Program-made: the position numbers and the translations under genes
The notes under the pieces: model-generated
Told to the model about the DNA's origin: nothing
What the model saw: only the letters and a program-made list of their open reading frames with translations
The model's database searches: none
In this document: piece by piece, positions 1-8,916 of the stretch
How positions within the stretch are numbered: position 1 is the first letter of the stretch
Layout of the letters: the number at the start of each line of letters is the position of its first letter
DNA from: Bacteroidetes bacterium UBA1935
GTDB taxonomy: Bacteria > Bacteroidota > Bacteroidia > Chitinophagales > Chitinophagaceae
Length of the DNA stretch: 64,000 nucleotides
Reading direction: 5' to 3'
Assembly (NCBI GenBank): GCA_002337045.1
Contig: DDFF01000008.1
Span: forward strand, 558,001-622,000

Positions 1-1
1 A

Positions 2-529
2 AGATTATTACTGGAAATTCAGACACTAGCTAAGGAAAGTAATAATGTTATTCATGATAAGGCTCATTTAGACGAAAAACTTGACAAGGTTGAAGTAAAA
101 TCCAGAAAGCTATCTATTCCTGATTTATTCGAAGAGGTAAAAAAAGGTCTAGGTTTAGAAATACTTTCTTTTGAGAAAGAGATACTTAGTATCAACAGTG
201 TGAGAAACTGCATTGTTCACAATGACGCATTGGTACTGCAAAAGTATGGTAAAAATGGAGGTGTTGGTTTGGAACTTCACTATGTAGAAAATGTTGCAAA
301 AATTCAAGTTGGCAACGAATGGGTATTGTTGACCAAAGAAGTGAAGGAAAAACAAATTCAAACTACTGCTTTGGGCATGCAAAATGTTTGCAAAATGGTT
401 AGTTTCCCCTTAGGTAGTACCATTGAACTTAACCCTGAGTTGATTAATGCAGTTGCCTATACTTGTAATCTATTTGCAGAGTATTTGTTCAGGCAATTCC
501 AAATTGAAACACCAGGTAAAAGTGAATAG
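2..529 (+). CDS. HEPN-like protein, 5' end outside window
   Basis: The reading frame is open from base 2 to the stop at 529, so the GTG at 200 is an internal codon and the gene begins upstream of the window. The visible 175 residues start with a charged helical stretch, then contain RNCIVH (bases 203-220), which fits the R-x4-H signature of HEPN domains. HEPN proteins are often RNases or partners of nucleotidyltransferases and restriction factors. The C-terminal half is mixed alpha/beta and I do not recognise it. Membership of HEPN is inferred from one motif and its helical setting; the function is unknown. Confidence 0.6.
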   Translation, partial: RLLLEIQTLAKESNNVIHDKAHLDEKLDKVEVKSRKLSIPDLFEEVKKGLGLEILSFEKEILSINSVRNCIVHNDALVLQKYGKNGGVGLELHYVENVAKIQVGNEWVLLTKEVKEKQIQTTALGMQNVCKMVSFPLGSTIELNPELINAVAYTCNLFAEYLFRQFQIETPGKSE

Positions 530-596
530 AAACCATATACTATAATTGATTTCTTAATTAATCCTATTAGTTTTACTGCCACTAAAATTTATATCC

Positions 597-1232
597 TTGA
601 AAAAACTACTATTATTAACCCTGTTATTGGCTGGGGGCATGAGTTCCGCGTATTCTCAGATAGGAGCCAGGATCAGCCTTGTAACACCTCGTGGAGATAT
701 GGGAGCTGTATTTAAAAACGGTCTTTCTTACGATTTGTGTTATATGCTGGATCGGCGCAAGGGGCGTATACGTTCTACACTCGGATTATCATTTACTTCT
801 TTAGCTCCCAGAGCAGATAGTTTTCCTACCTATCAGGATGGTGCCGGAAATTCCGGAAATGGTAATTCTGTTATGCCGGAGCTAAGGGTTTATAAGCCGA
901 TGAAGAACTATGCTTTCTATATAGATAATAGTTTTAGGATATTCAGTGTTCAACAGTTTAGTTTTTATGCCGGTGTACGCCTTACTATGGGCTTATCTAA
1001 ATCTTCTTATGATACCTATGATAAATATAACCCGACATATGTGAATGCAGGCGCAAATGATAATTACTACGGTGGTTTAGGAGCTAGTATACAAGGTGTT
1101 TACACAATAAGTTCACATGCGCAGGTATGTGCGTTTATTGGTCATAATGCTTTAGTAGCAACAGATTGGTCTTACAATTTTTCACATCATTTTTTCGGGC
1201 TGGGGCTCAATTATCGTATAAAAGCTAACTAA
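597..1232 (+). CDS. Secreted or outer-membrane protein, 211 aa, unknown
   Basis: Starts at a TTG codon followed directly by a good signal peptide (KKLLLLTLLLAGG, cleavage likely after AYSQ near residue 20). No ATG in frame gives a better N-terminus. The mature part alternates short polar and aromatic segments and ends in GLGLNYRIKAN, as expected for a small outer-membrane beta-barrel. The stop codon overlaps the ATG of the next gene by one base (TAATG), so the two are translationally coupled. It is the first gene of a three-gene operon of exported proteins. The specific role is unknown. Confidence 0.75.
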   Translation: MKKLLLLTLLLAGGMSSAYSQIGARISLVTPRGDMGAVFKNGLSYDLCYMLDRRKGRIRSTLGLSFTSLAPRADSFPTYQDGAGNSGNGNSVMPELRVYKPMKNYAFYIDNSFRIFSVQQFSFYAGVRLTMGLSKSSYDTYDKYNPTYVNAGANDNYYGGLGASIQGVYTISSHAQVCAFIGHNALVATDWSYNFSHHFFGLGLNYRIKAN

Positions 1233-1993
1233 TGAAACAATTAATTACACTTATTCTTTTAGCATCAATATTGCTTTTCAACGGATGCTCTAAATACAAA
1301 AAGAATGTACAGGACTATTATCCGAAGGTCAAAGTAACAAGTGCCTCACTTCAAGATGACGGTTCTGTTGTAGTTACCGGTACAGTTATCAGCGAAGGTG
1401 CTGACAAAATAATGTACAGAGGATTCTGTATGGATGTTGTTTCTAATCCTAAAATGACTAGTAATCAGATGGTCATCAATGATCCAGAAGCGAGTTTTAC
1501 AGCAACCTACAAGTCATTGAGTAAATCGAATAAATACTATTTCAAAGCTTTTGCTGCAAATAGCTATGGTTATTCTATTGGTGAGGGTGAAGTCACCATT
1601 GATTCAGTGTATATAAAACCACCAACAACACCTTGTACATTGCCTCTTGATACTTTCACTGAGAATAATACGGTAACAACAAAAAGCGAAAAAATTAGAA
1701 ACAAATATGTATATAGTTCTACACGGTTCAGAGCTACTACTGACAATCATACAATTGATCTGGAGTTCAAGATCAAGCCTGTAAGCGGAGTGTATAAGAT
1801 ATGGGAAAATACAAGCAATAATGATAATGTAACAATATTAATGGATCGCACTTATGTAACAAACGGAGCCAAACTTTACGTAACGGAGATTGATAACAAA
1901 ACTATAGAGATCACTGTTTGCAGCATGAATTATTATGATGATCTGTTTCGTAGCTGTACTTCAAGTATGAAATTAAGGTTTACCTATCCGTAA
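1232..1993 (+). CDS. Lipoprotein with FN3-like domain
   Basis: A lipobox (LLFNGC, Cys at about residue 19) marks it as a lipoprotein. Residues about 32-125 read like the FN3-type domains common in Bacteroidota lipoproteins: VKVTSASLQDDGSVVVTG, then YRGFC, then YYFKAFAANSYGYSIGEG. The C-terminal 110 residues are a separate beta-rich domain with four cysteines that I cannot place. It shares one base with the upstream gene and lies 19 bases before the next one, so it is the middle member of the operon. The function is not known. Confidence 0.8.
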   Translation: MKQLITLILLASILLFNGCSKYKKNVQDYYPKVKVTSASLQDDGSVVVTGTVISEGADKIMYRGFCMDVVSNPKMTSNQMVINDPEASFTATYKSLSKSNKYYFKAFAANSYGYSIGEGEVTIDSVYIKPPTTPCTLPLDTFTENNTVTTKSEKIRNKYVYSSTRFRATTDNHTIDLEFKIKPVSGVYKIWENTSNNDNVTILMDRTYVTNGAKLYVTEIDNKTIEITVCSMNYYDDLFRSCTSSMKLRFTYP

Positions 1994-2012
1994 ATAACCC
2001 AACATAAATCTG

Positions 2013-3614
2013 ATGAAAAAGATACTTACATTCTTTGCTAGCACAATTATATGTATATCAGCTTTTGCACAATCAAATGCTGTCTACAGTGAGAATAGTT
2101 TCAATGAACCGGTTAACGGTTGGAACAAAATTATCATACTTAAAAACGGGAATACGGTTTATATCAACGGTAATGCATCCAATTTCCGAATTATGATTTA
2201 TGATAAAGATCATAAATCAATTAACAACCAAAATATTCCTTATCGCAGTGCAGTGCAAGGCGGGATGCAGGGTACAGACCCTGTATTGAAAGCAGTATAT
2301 GAGGTGAAGGATAATATTGTCATTTTGATGTCCTGTAATACAGGTTGTGGAATGGGCGGATACGTCAATTGCGTACAAAATCTCTATCGTTTTGTTTTAG
2401 ACCCTGCAACCGGTAAGATAACTAAAGGAGATAAGATTTGCGAAACAGAGAAAGTTCGTAGTTGGGGGTATAATTTGTCAACTATGACCTACAATGATAT
2501 ATATGTAACAAAAGACCCTGTATCTGATATGTATGCTGTGCTAGTGTTTAATGGATATACAGAGGATATGCCAGATCGAGTAAAGCTAATGACATTTGAT
2601 GGTAATCATCAAATGGTTAAAACAGTAGTCTTAGATGCACTTTCGACAAAGGATAGGGCCGTGCATTTTGCTGGTATATGTATGTATGATAAGACAGTTT
2701 ATCTAGGAACTAACATGCGCAATGCCAAAGAAAAAGGACAGGAAGTGCCATTGTGTATCAGTGCATTAAGGGACGGTGCAGATGCTTTTACCACAACTGT
2801 ATTAAACATTAAGCCTTTTGCAATTAACAGTGATTGTAAAATGACATATAATCCTGCTACAAAGACACTTGATTTGCTGATTACAACTGAGACGAGTAAG
2901 AAAAATACAGGTGGTTTCTTTTCTGATGGTTCAGAATCAACACAGTATTTGACGAGTGGTATCATTAAATTGGATGCGGCTACGATGGAAACCAAACACA
3001 TGGGAGGGATAGATGGTTCATTAGTTGATGTGTATGCAAAAGAAAAACTGGGCGAAAAGGATGGATTTAACGGAGTGATGCCATCATACTATTTGTATGC
3101 AGACAAATCTCCTGTTATTGTTCAGGAGGAACAACATGTAGTGACACGTTCCGGGTATGGTTCAGGTGTAACTGCTACTATGGTTAGCAAGATAGGAGTT
3201 ACTAAACTTGGGACAGATTCTAAAGCAACGAGTGGTTATGTAATGCGTATACGTGAAATATCTGCTAACCTATACCGTATGCACGCTCCTGAGGCTTACT
3301 ATGACTACCAGTATTTAAGCACCCCAAGTGCAGATTATCTCATATTCAATGATCTTGAAGAAAATGTAGATAAACCGGAGAAGGCAAAGCCTCATGCATT
3401 GCTAACTATATCAGATGCTAATACGATAGTATGTAAAATGATAAACGGCAAAATTGAAAAGAGTTACGCATGGGGAGCACCTCAGAAAAGAAATGATGAC
3501 CATTATGCTATGGTAGGTGTATCAGCCTTTGATGAGACCACACATACATGGGCTACTATTGTAGTTAATGGAGACGATAAACGAGCACGACTAGCTTGGT
3601 TGAAATTAGACTAG
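2013..3614 (+). CDS. Secreted protein, 533 aa, propeller-like
   Basis: Signal peptide MKKILTFFASTIICISAFA with cleavage near AFAQ. The mature protein is a series of beta-strand-rich segments with recurring DG and NG turns and motifs such as IIKLDAATMETKHMGG, consistent with a beta-propeller-type secreted protein, although no family is certain. There is no C-terminal T9SS sorting domain; it ends ...RLAWLKLD. It is the last gene of the 597-3614 operon, and its stop lies 18 bases from the convergent primase-helicase gene. Confidence 0.7.
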   Translation: MKKILTFFASTIICISAFAQSNAVYSENSFNEPVNGWNKIIILKNGNTVYINGNASNFRIMIYDKDHKSINNQNIPYRSAVQGGMQGTDPVLKAVYEVKDNIVILMSCNTGCGMGGYVNCVQNLYRFVLDPATGKITKGDKICETEKVRSWGYNLSTMTYNDIYVTKDPVSDMYAVLVFNGYTEDMPDRVKLMTFDGNHQMVKTVVLDALSTKDRAVHFAGICMYDKTVYLGTNMRNAKEKGQEVPLCISALRDGADAFTTTVLNIKPFAINSDCKMTYNPATKTLDLLITTETSKKNTGGFFSDGSESTQYLTSGIIKLDAATMETKHMGGIDGSLVDVYAKEKLGEKDGFNGVMPSYYLYADKSPVIVQEEQHVVTRSGYGSGVTATMVSKIGVTKLGTDSKATSGYVMRIREISANLYRMHAPEAYYDYQYLSTPSADYLIFNDLEENVDKPEKAKPHALLTISDANTIVCKMINGKIEKSYAWGAPQKRNDDHYAMVGVSAFDETTHTWATIVVNGDDKRARLAWLKLD

Positions 3615-3632
3615 GCTTCTCAGTCTCGTTGT

Positions 3633-5897
3633 TTAGCCTTCAATAATGCCTTCCGGAGATGCTGTGAAATCTTTACGATTAAAAGTATAGAACCTTCCTT
3701 TGAATTTCACGTATTCACAGCAAAGATGTATTTCACCAGTTGACTCACGTCTCTCGCTGATTCGTGGAAAATACTTTGAGGACGGATATTCTGAAGATTT
3801 ATATCCCATTCGATTCAGTACTTCACTCACGTAGCTTTTGTTTTGTTGTTTTACAAGCGTAGCCAAGTCAGTTAATGGCATTGTAATGACCTGCTCGCCG
3901 CTGGATTCAAATAGTTCCGTTAGTGCTATCTCAATTTGCTTCTCAACTGTAATCTTGCTATGAGCAACTATTGACTGCAGTGCCTCAGTTACTAGTAAAC
4001 GGCTTTCAAACCAATGGCGTTCTTTTTCCGGTGCCTTGACTTTTCTGGTACACAAGTAATTCAAAAAACTGGGTATTTCATCCACCATTTTTCTAAGCAG
4101 CTTAACGTCTAGCGTTTCTTCAGATAGTTTAGGTACTCGTATTACCCAAAAGCGTATCTCATGTTTATCAATGCGAATAAAATCTTCTTCCCTGTTAGAG
4201 ATTAGGATGAACTTGGCAAAAGTTGGTATGCTCTTCTGGTCTTTACCTTTACTGTTCCAAATAGCTGATTTCGCTGTAGATAAAGCTTTGAGCCTTTCAA
4301 CTACCACTTCCTGGTCAACCTTTGTTTCATCAACCATAACAATCAGCTTACTAATCCAGTGGGCATTAAATTCACTTTTTAAGTCTGCATTACCTACAAT
4401 AGCCATATTCTCTTTGTATAGCTCTTTCAGCCAGTCGCCAAAAGTGGTTTTACCGGTTTGTCGTTCTTTACTAATTAAACAGAGTATTGGTAACACCTGT
4501 TGTGGTTTTTGAAACAGCAATTGTAAATAGTCCAGACCTAACTCCCATCTTTCGATAGCACTACTAGCATCGTCAACATTAAGTAATATGCTTTCCGAGC
4601 CAAATATATGTTTGATGAAGCCTAGCGTGTAAGGACAAGAACTATCTTCTTCGGAGGCTTGCCAATCAAAAGGATGATATAGGTTATAACAATTATGTAT
4701 CACCTGCTGATAGTCTGTATGGCTCGGTACATTACAAAAGGATGTGTACTTGTGTATGTGCTCAAATATTTCTTTGCCGTTATCTTCCAGTATAGTTTTA
4801 CGTTCCCTACGTTCAAAAGTTTTTATGAGGGTGTTCCATTGATCGGGTATTTCAACATATTGATAATAGGTATCGCCTACCCGGAAGTAATTTGCTGCAC
4901 TTCTAGGTGTTACAATCACACATTTATTAGAACCATGATCATACCTATAGGTGGTCCCGAAGAATTTGAATTGTAACTCCTTCAATTCTGGTCGTTGCTC
5001 GAGATGAAAATGATAGAAATCATCCACATTATCCAACATGAAATATTGAAATACAGAGCGGGTAGAACGTGTCACTTCTATTCGTGTCAGGTAAACACCT
5101 GTATATGTCCCCGATTTCTGTACCCTGAAGTCATTAAACTCTTTAGCTGCTTCATGTTGTTCAGATTCATTTAGTGAGCAAAGTAAGTCGTCAAGTCCTT
5201 TTGGATTTCCCGTCACTTCCTGGGAGTTGATATGGGCGAAGTACAGGCGAACACCCTCCTTACTCATCAGGTCATAAAAAGCCTCTACACTCTTATAAAA
5301 AATGTACGGCCTTGTACTAAGGTCAGTTTGGTCTGTTATTTCATTGGATGTTATATTACGACAGTCTCCGTCATGTAGCCACACCACCCTTTGCACTTGG
5401 CATTTTTTAATCAATGCAATAATGTCATCGTACATGAGTCCATCCTTGTCACGTAAGCAAGTGATGGAAGGTAACCCTACGCAAAGAATGCCATGCATTG
5501 TAGCTTTAAAAGCCTTAAAATGTCCTTCTGTCAGGTACAGTGTTTCAATAGTTTCGCTAGATTCAAAATGCCTGAGTAATAGCGGAGGGAAAAAAGGTAG
5601 CGTCTTTTGTCCTTTGGGAATGTCATACTTCTGTACTGAGCTATCTTTCCTTTTTTTAGGATGCAATAAACGAGTCTGATAATACTCCTTGGTTTTCTGC
5701 TTTCCTTCAAGACTCCTGAACCAATGTACTTCTCCCCTGATTGTATAGAGTAGAATGCCAATCCCTTTATCATTTGCCCTAAAAATGCTATACTCCTTTC
5801 TTGTATTAGGGATATTATGGTATTGGCAATTCTCTATACTGTCAGTATGGAAAATATCACTGAGTTTGGCCACTAAATTATCCTCGAAGCTGACCAC
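3633..5897 (-). CDS. Primase-helicase: Toprim-like plus P-loop ATPase (DUF5906/VapE type)
   Basis: A 754-residue two-part replication protein of phage, plasmid or satellite type. Residues about 120-185 look like a Toprim fold (LYLTEGHFKAFKA, later VVWLHDGDC). Residues about 470-610 carry an SF3/DUF5906-like ATPase: Walker A RQTGKTTFGDWL near residue 478, Walker B LIVMVDE, and a sensor/arginine region with LISNREEDF and EIRFWVIRVP. The start is GTG at 5897, as no ATG follows for a long distance; the start codon lies inside a dyad (5891-5931). It is the only replication gene visible, with no integrase or capsid gene beside it, so it may be a remnant of an integrated element. Confidence 0.75.
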   Translation of the reverse strand: MVSFEDNLVAKLSDIFHTDSIENCQYHNIPNTRKEYSIFRANDKGIGILLYTIRGEVHWFRSLEGKQKTKEYYQTRLLHPKKRKDSSVQKYDIPKGQKTLPFFPPLLLRHFESSETIETLYLTEGHFKAFKATMHGILCVGLPSITCLRDKDGLMYDDIIALIKKCQVQRVVWLHDGDCRNITSNEITDQTDLSTRPYIFYKSVEAFYDLMSKEGVRLYFAHINSQEVTGNPKGLDDLLCSLNESEQHEAAKEFNDFRVQKSGTYTGVYLTRIEVTRSTRSVFQYFMLDNVDDFYHFHLEQRPELKELQFKFFGTTYRYDHGSNKCVIVTPRSAANYFRVGDTYYQYVEIPDQWNTLIKTFERRERKTILEDNGKEIFEHIHKYTSFCNVPSHTDYQQVIHNCYNLYHPFDWQASEEDSSCPYTLGFIKHIFGSESILLNVDDASSAIERWELGLDYLQLLFQKPQQVLPILCLISKERQTGKTTFGDWLKELYKENMAIVGNADLKSEFNAHWISKLIVMVDETKVDQEVVVERLKALSTAKSAIWNSKGKDQKSIPTFAKFILISNREEDFIRIDKHEIRFWVIRVPKLSEETLDVKLLRKMVDEIPSFLNYLCTRKVKAPEKERHWFESRLLVTEALQSIVAHSKITVEKQIEIALTELFESSGEQVITMPLTDLATLVKQQNKSYVSEVLNRMGYKSSEYPSSKYFPRISERRESTGEIHLCCEYVKFKGRFYTFNRKDFTASPEGIIEG

Positions 5898-5980
5898 CTC
5901 TTACTTTGATAATCAACACTTAAGGTGGTCAATGAAAAACGTAATTTGGTGCTCAATTAGTTGATAATGTCCACCTAAGG
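5891..5980. promoter_or_regulatory. Dyad and direct repeats at primase start (operator-like)
   Basis: TGACCACCT (5891-5899) is perfectly inverted as AGGTGGTCA (5923-5931), and a third related half-site CCACCTAAGG lies at 5971-5980. TTGATAAT occurs twice as a direct repeat (5906-5913 and 5961-5968). The first half-site overlaps the GTG start of the primase-helicase gene, which suits an autorepressor site. The same stretch is upstream of the CRISPR array. The role is inferred only from symmetry and position. Confidence 0.45.
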
Positions 5981-6040
5981 ACTGGACAAAGCAGAACAGT
6001 CAGCATGTGGCATTAGAAACAATGCTTTAACTAGAAAAAG

Positions 6041-8467
6041 GTTGTGATTGCTTGCAATTTTAGGTAGCTTAGCTCTTACAAACAACACTTGGTAGGATGC
6101 GATGAGGACACCGTGAGTTGTGATTTGCTTTCAATTTTAAGTAGCTTAGCTCTTACAAACAACCGTGAAACTTATCGTTTATACCCAGGTAGAGTTGTGA
6201 TTTGCTTTCAATTTTAAGTAGCTTAGCTCTTACAAACAACTAAAAAGTCAAAGGACTATCACAAGTCTGTGTTGTGATTTGCTTTCAATTTTAAGTAGCT
6301 TAGCTCTTACAAACAACCTTGCTTGATTTTTACATCAGCCATTATAAGTTGTGATTTGCTTTCAATTTTAAGTAGCTTAGCTCTTACAAACAACCCTGAA
6401 AGAATACAACCGCATGATATCACTGTTGTGATTTGCTTTCAATTTTAAGTAGCTTAGCTCTTACAAACAACAACAGGGTTAGTGGCAGACCTGGCTAGCA
6501 AGTTGTGATTTGCTTTCAATTTTAAGTAGCTTAGCTCTTACAAACAACTGAGCCAATACTTTGAACGTAGGCAGGATAGTTGTGATTTGCTTTCAATTTT
6601 AAGTAGCTTAGCTCTTACAAACAACATAAATAACAGGGTACTAACCACCCCACAGTTGTGATTTGCTTTCAATTTTAAGTAGCTTAGCTCTTACAAACAA
6701 CTATCTACAGATGATGTTATCAGTTCAATGGGTTGTGATTTGCTTTCAATTTTAAGTAGCTTAGCTCTTACAAACAACTTGGGGCTGATGTTACTACCAG
6801 ACTGTCCGGTTGTGATTTGCTTTCAATTTTAAGTAGCTTAGCTCTTACAAACAACGTAAAGAAATGGGTATAGAGAACCCGCTGGGTTGTGATTTGCTTT
6901 CAATTTTAAGTAGCTTAGCTCTTACAAACAACACGTCTCGTCTGAGTCATATGCTTGTGCAGTTGTGATTTGCTTTCAATTTTAAGTAGCTTAGCTCTTA
7001 CAAACAACCGGGGAGCTGTCCGAAGCTATTGCAGCACTGTTGTGATTTGCTTTCAATTTTAAGTAGCTTAGCTCTTACAAACAACTTTTGAAAGCTGCAA
7101 GCTCTGGTAACATGGGTTGTGATTTGCTTTCAATTTTAAGTAGCTTAGCTCTTACAAACAACACGGCGGGATTTCGGGCGCAAGCTCTCCTTGTTGTGAT
7201 TTGCTTTCAATTTTAAGTAGCTTAGCTCTTACAAACAACACCGTATGCAAGCACCACACATGCGATATAGTTGTGATTTGCTTTCAATTTTAAGTAGCTT
7301 AGCTCTTACAAACAACAATGAACCTTGACAGGGCTGGTATAGACTAGTTGTGATTTGCTTTCAATTTTAAGTAGCTTAGCTCTTACAAACAACACACTTA
7401 TCGAGTTCGGCACCAGGCATATAGTTGTGATTTGCTTTCAATTTTAAGTAGCTTAGCTCTTACAAACAACGTATAGGTTTCATATCAATTAGCTAATACA
7501 GTTGTGATTTGCTTTCAATTTTAAGTAGCTTAGCTCTTACAAACAACAGCGTGTTTTTGAGTTAGATATGGCAGCCTGTTGTGATTTGCTTTCAATTTTA
7601 AGTAGCTTAGCTCTTACAAACAACTCAGTTGCACATCTTCAGGTACACGCACCTGTTGTGATTTGCTTTCAATTTTAAGTAGCTTAGCTCTTACAAACAA
7701 CCTGTGTTTGCAATACGCTGTACCCCTTTACGTTGTGATTTGCTTTCAATTTTAAGTAGCTTAGCTCTTACAAACAACTCGTCCGTTTGTTCAACCACAT
7801 CGTCGTAGTTGTGATTTGCTTTCAATTTTAAGTAGCTTAGCTCTTACAAACAACCAGTACACCAACCTGCAACACTGGCAACTTGTTGTGATTTGCTTTC
7901 AATTTTAAGTAGCTTAGCTCTTACAAACAACACACTTATCGAGTTCGGCACCAGGCATATAGTTGTGATTTGCTTTCAATTTTAAGTAGCTTAGCTCTTA
8001 CAAACAACCCTAAGCGATGAGAGCTACCATATCAACGGTTGTGATTTGCTTTCAATTTTAAGTAGCTTAGCTCTTACAAACAACTTTACGCTTAGCAGGT
8101 GGTATTGAAGGTAAGTTGTGATTTGCTTTCAATTTTAAGTAGCTTAGCTCTTACAAACAACATGTCAATATAATGGTGAGTATGCTATTCGGTTGTGATT
8201 TGCTTTCAATTTTAAGTAGCTTAGCTCTTACAAACAACACCCAATGGATGGAAGTGCTAGAGCAATAGTTGTGATTTGCTTTCAATTTTAAGTAGCTTAG
8301 CTCTTACAAACAACTGGCAGCTTGTTTGTATATGGACACGCTAGTTGTGATTTGCTTTCAATTTTAAGTAGCTTAGCTCTTACAAACAACAACGAATGGA
8401 TGAGGCAAGCAAAAGAAGAGGTTGTGATTTGCTTTCAATTTTAAGTAGCTTAGCTCTTACAAACAAC
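6041..8467 (+). CRISPR. Type II-C CRISPR array, 32 repeats, 31 spacers
   Basis: Repeats of 47 bp begin GTTGTGATTTGCTTTCAA and end GCTCTTACAAACAAC, with GTTGT/ACAAC terminal inversion. Repeats 2-32 start at 6117, 6194, 6271 and so on to 8421 and look identical. Repeat 1 (6041-6086) is degenerate: one T deleted and two substitutions. Spacers are 30 bp, except six of 29 bp (those preceding repeats at 6655, 6962, 7808, 8038, 8268 and 8344). The spacers at 7394-7423 and 7932-7961 are identical. The repeat start resembles that of the Bacteroides fragilis II-C repeat as I remember it. The crRNA strand is plus, because the tracrRNA anti-repeat pairs with the 5' part of the repeat in this orientation. 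Confidence 0.98.
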
Positions 8468-8513
8468 ACGATTCGCTGAAATGCCTTATGGTATTGACTT
8501 TAGGTTGTTTTTT

Positions 8514-8554
8514 AGGATTGAAAAAATGAGTTTTCAACTCGTTTTTTCAATCCT
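8514..8554. terminator. Bidirectional terminator between array and cas2
   Basis: AGGATTGAAAAAATGAGTT (8514-8532), a 3-base loop, then AACTCGTTTTTTCAATCCT (8536-8554). The two 19-bp arms differ at one G-U-compatible position and carry A and T tracts on both sides. It can end both the plus-strand array transcript and the minus-strand cas9-cas1-cas2 transcript. It also occupies much of the 93-base cas2-proximal flank, where a leader would be expected. Confidence 0.8.
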
Positions 8555-8560
8555 ATTTAC

Positions 8561-8896
8561 TTAAAATAATTCCAGTTGCTGTGTAGTATCCGGTGCTGTC
8601 ACGGGATCTCTACCCTGAAAAATCTCCATCATACCGAACTGTTTATCAGTAACATACATAATCCCAACGTGTCCTTTGGGTGGTAATATGGATTTTACCC
8701 TTTTCATATGTACATCAGCATTTTCCTTACTGCTGCAATGCCGTAGGTAAATACTAAACTGGAACATTTGAAACCCATCTGCCATCATATTTTTCCGAAA
8801 AAGAGTATAGCTTTTTCGATCTTTTTTTGTTTCCGTTGGCAGGTCAAAAAAGACAAGTACCCACATAATACGATATGCGTTTAGGCGTGAATACAT
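8561..8896 (-). CDS. cas2: CRISPR-associated endonuclease Cas2 (type II)
   Basis: 111 residues, normal for Cas2. The N-terminal ferredoxin-like strand ends in VLVFFDLPTETKKDR, with the conserved Asp at residue 18. The segment GFQMFQFSIYLRHC followed by KRVKSILPPKGHVGIMYVTDKQF is typical of Cas2 from type II systems. Cas2 bridges two Cas1 dimers in the spacer-integration complex. It lies 20 bases after cas1 on the same strand and is the last gene of the cas operon, ending just before the bidirectional terminator. No csn2 or cas4 is present, as expected for subtype II-C. Confidence 0.96.
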   Translation of the reverse strand: MYSRLNAYRIMWVLVFFDLPTETKKDRKSYTLFRKNMMADGFQMFQFSIYLRHCSSKENADVHMKRVKSILPPKGHVGIMYVTDKQFGMMEIFQGRDPVTAPDTTQQLELF

Positions 8897-8916
8897 TATT
8901 GATTTGTATAAACTTC

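Noticed and set aside
7779..7807. Spacer sharing TCAACCACATCGTC (14 bases) with the PID-CTERM gene at about 33128, suggesting self-targeting
   Set aside because: Only 14 of 29 bases match, with no extended similarity on either side. This is too short for Cas9 targeting and is expected by chance over a 64-kb window with 31 spacers.
6041..8467. Bacteroidota promoter inside each CRISPR repeat
   Set aside because: The minus strand has TTTG and TAAAATTG but at 16-base spacing and with a mismatch to TAnnTTTG. The plus strand has no -7 match. Intra-repeat promoters cannot be supported by sequence alone.
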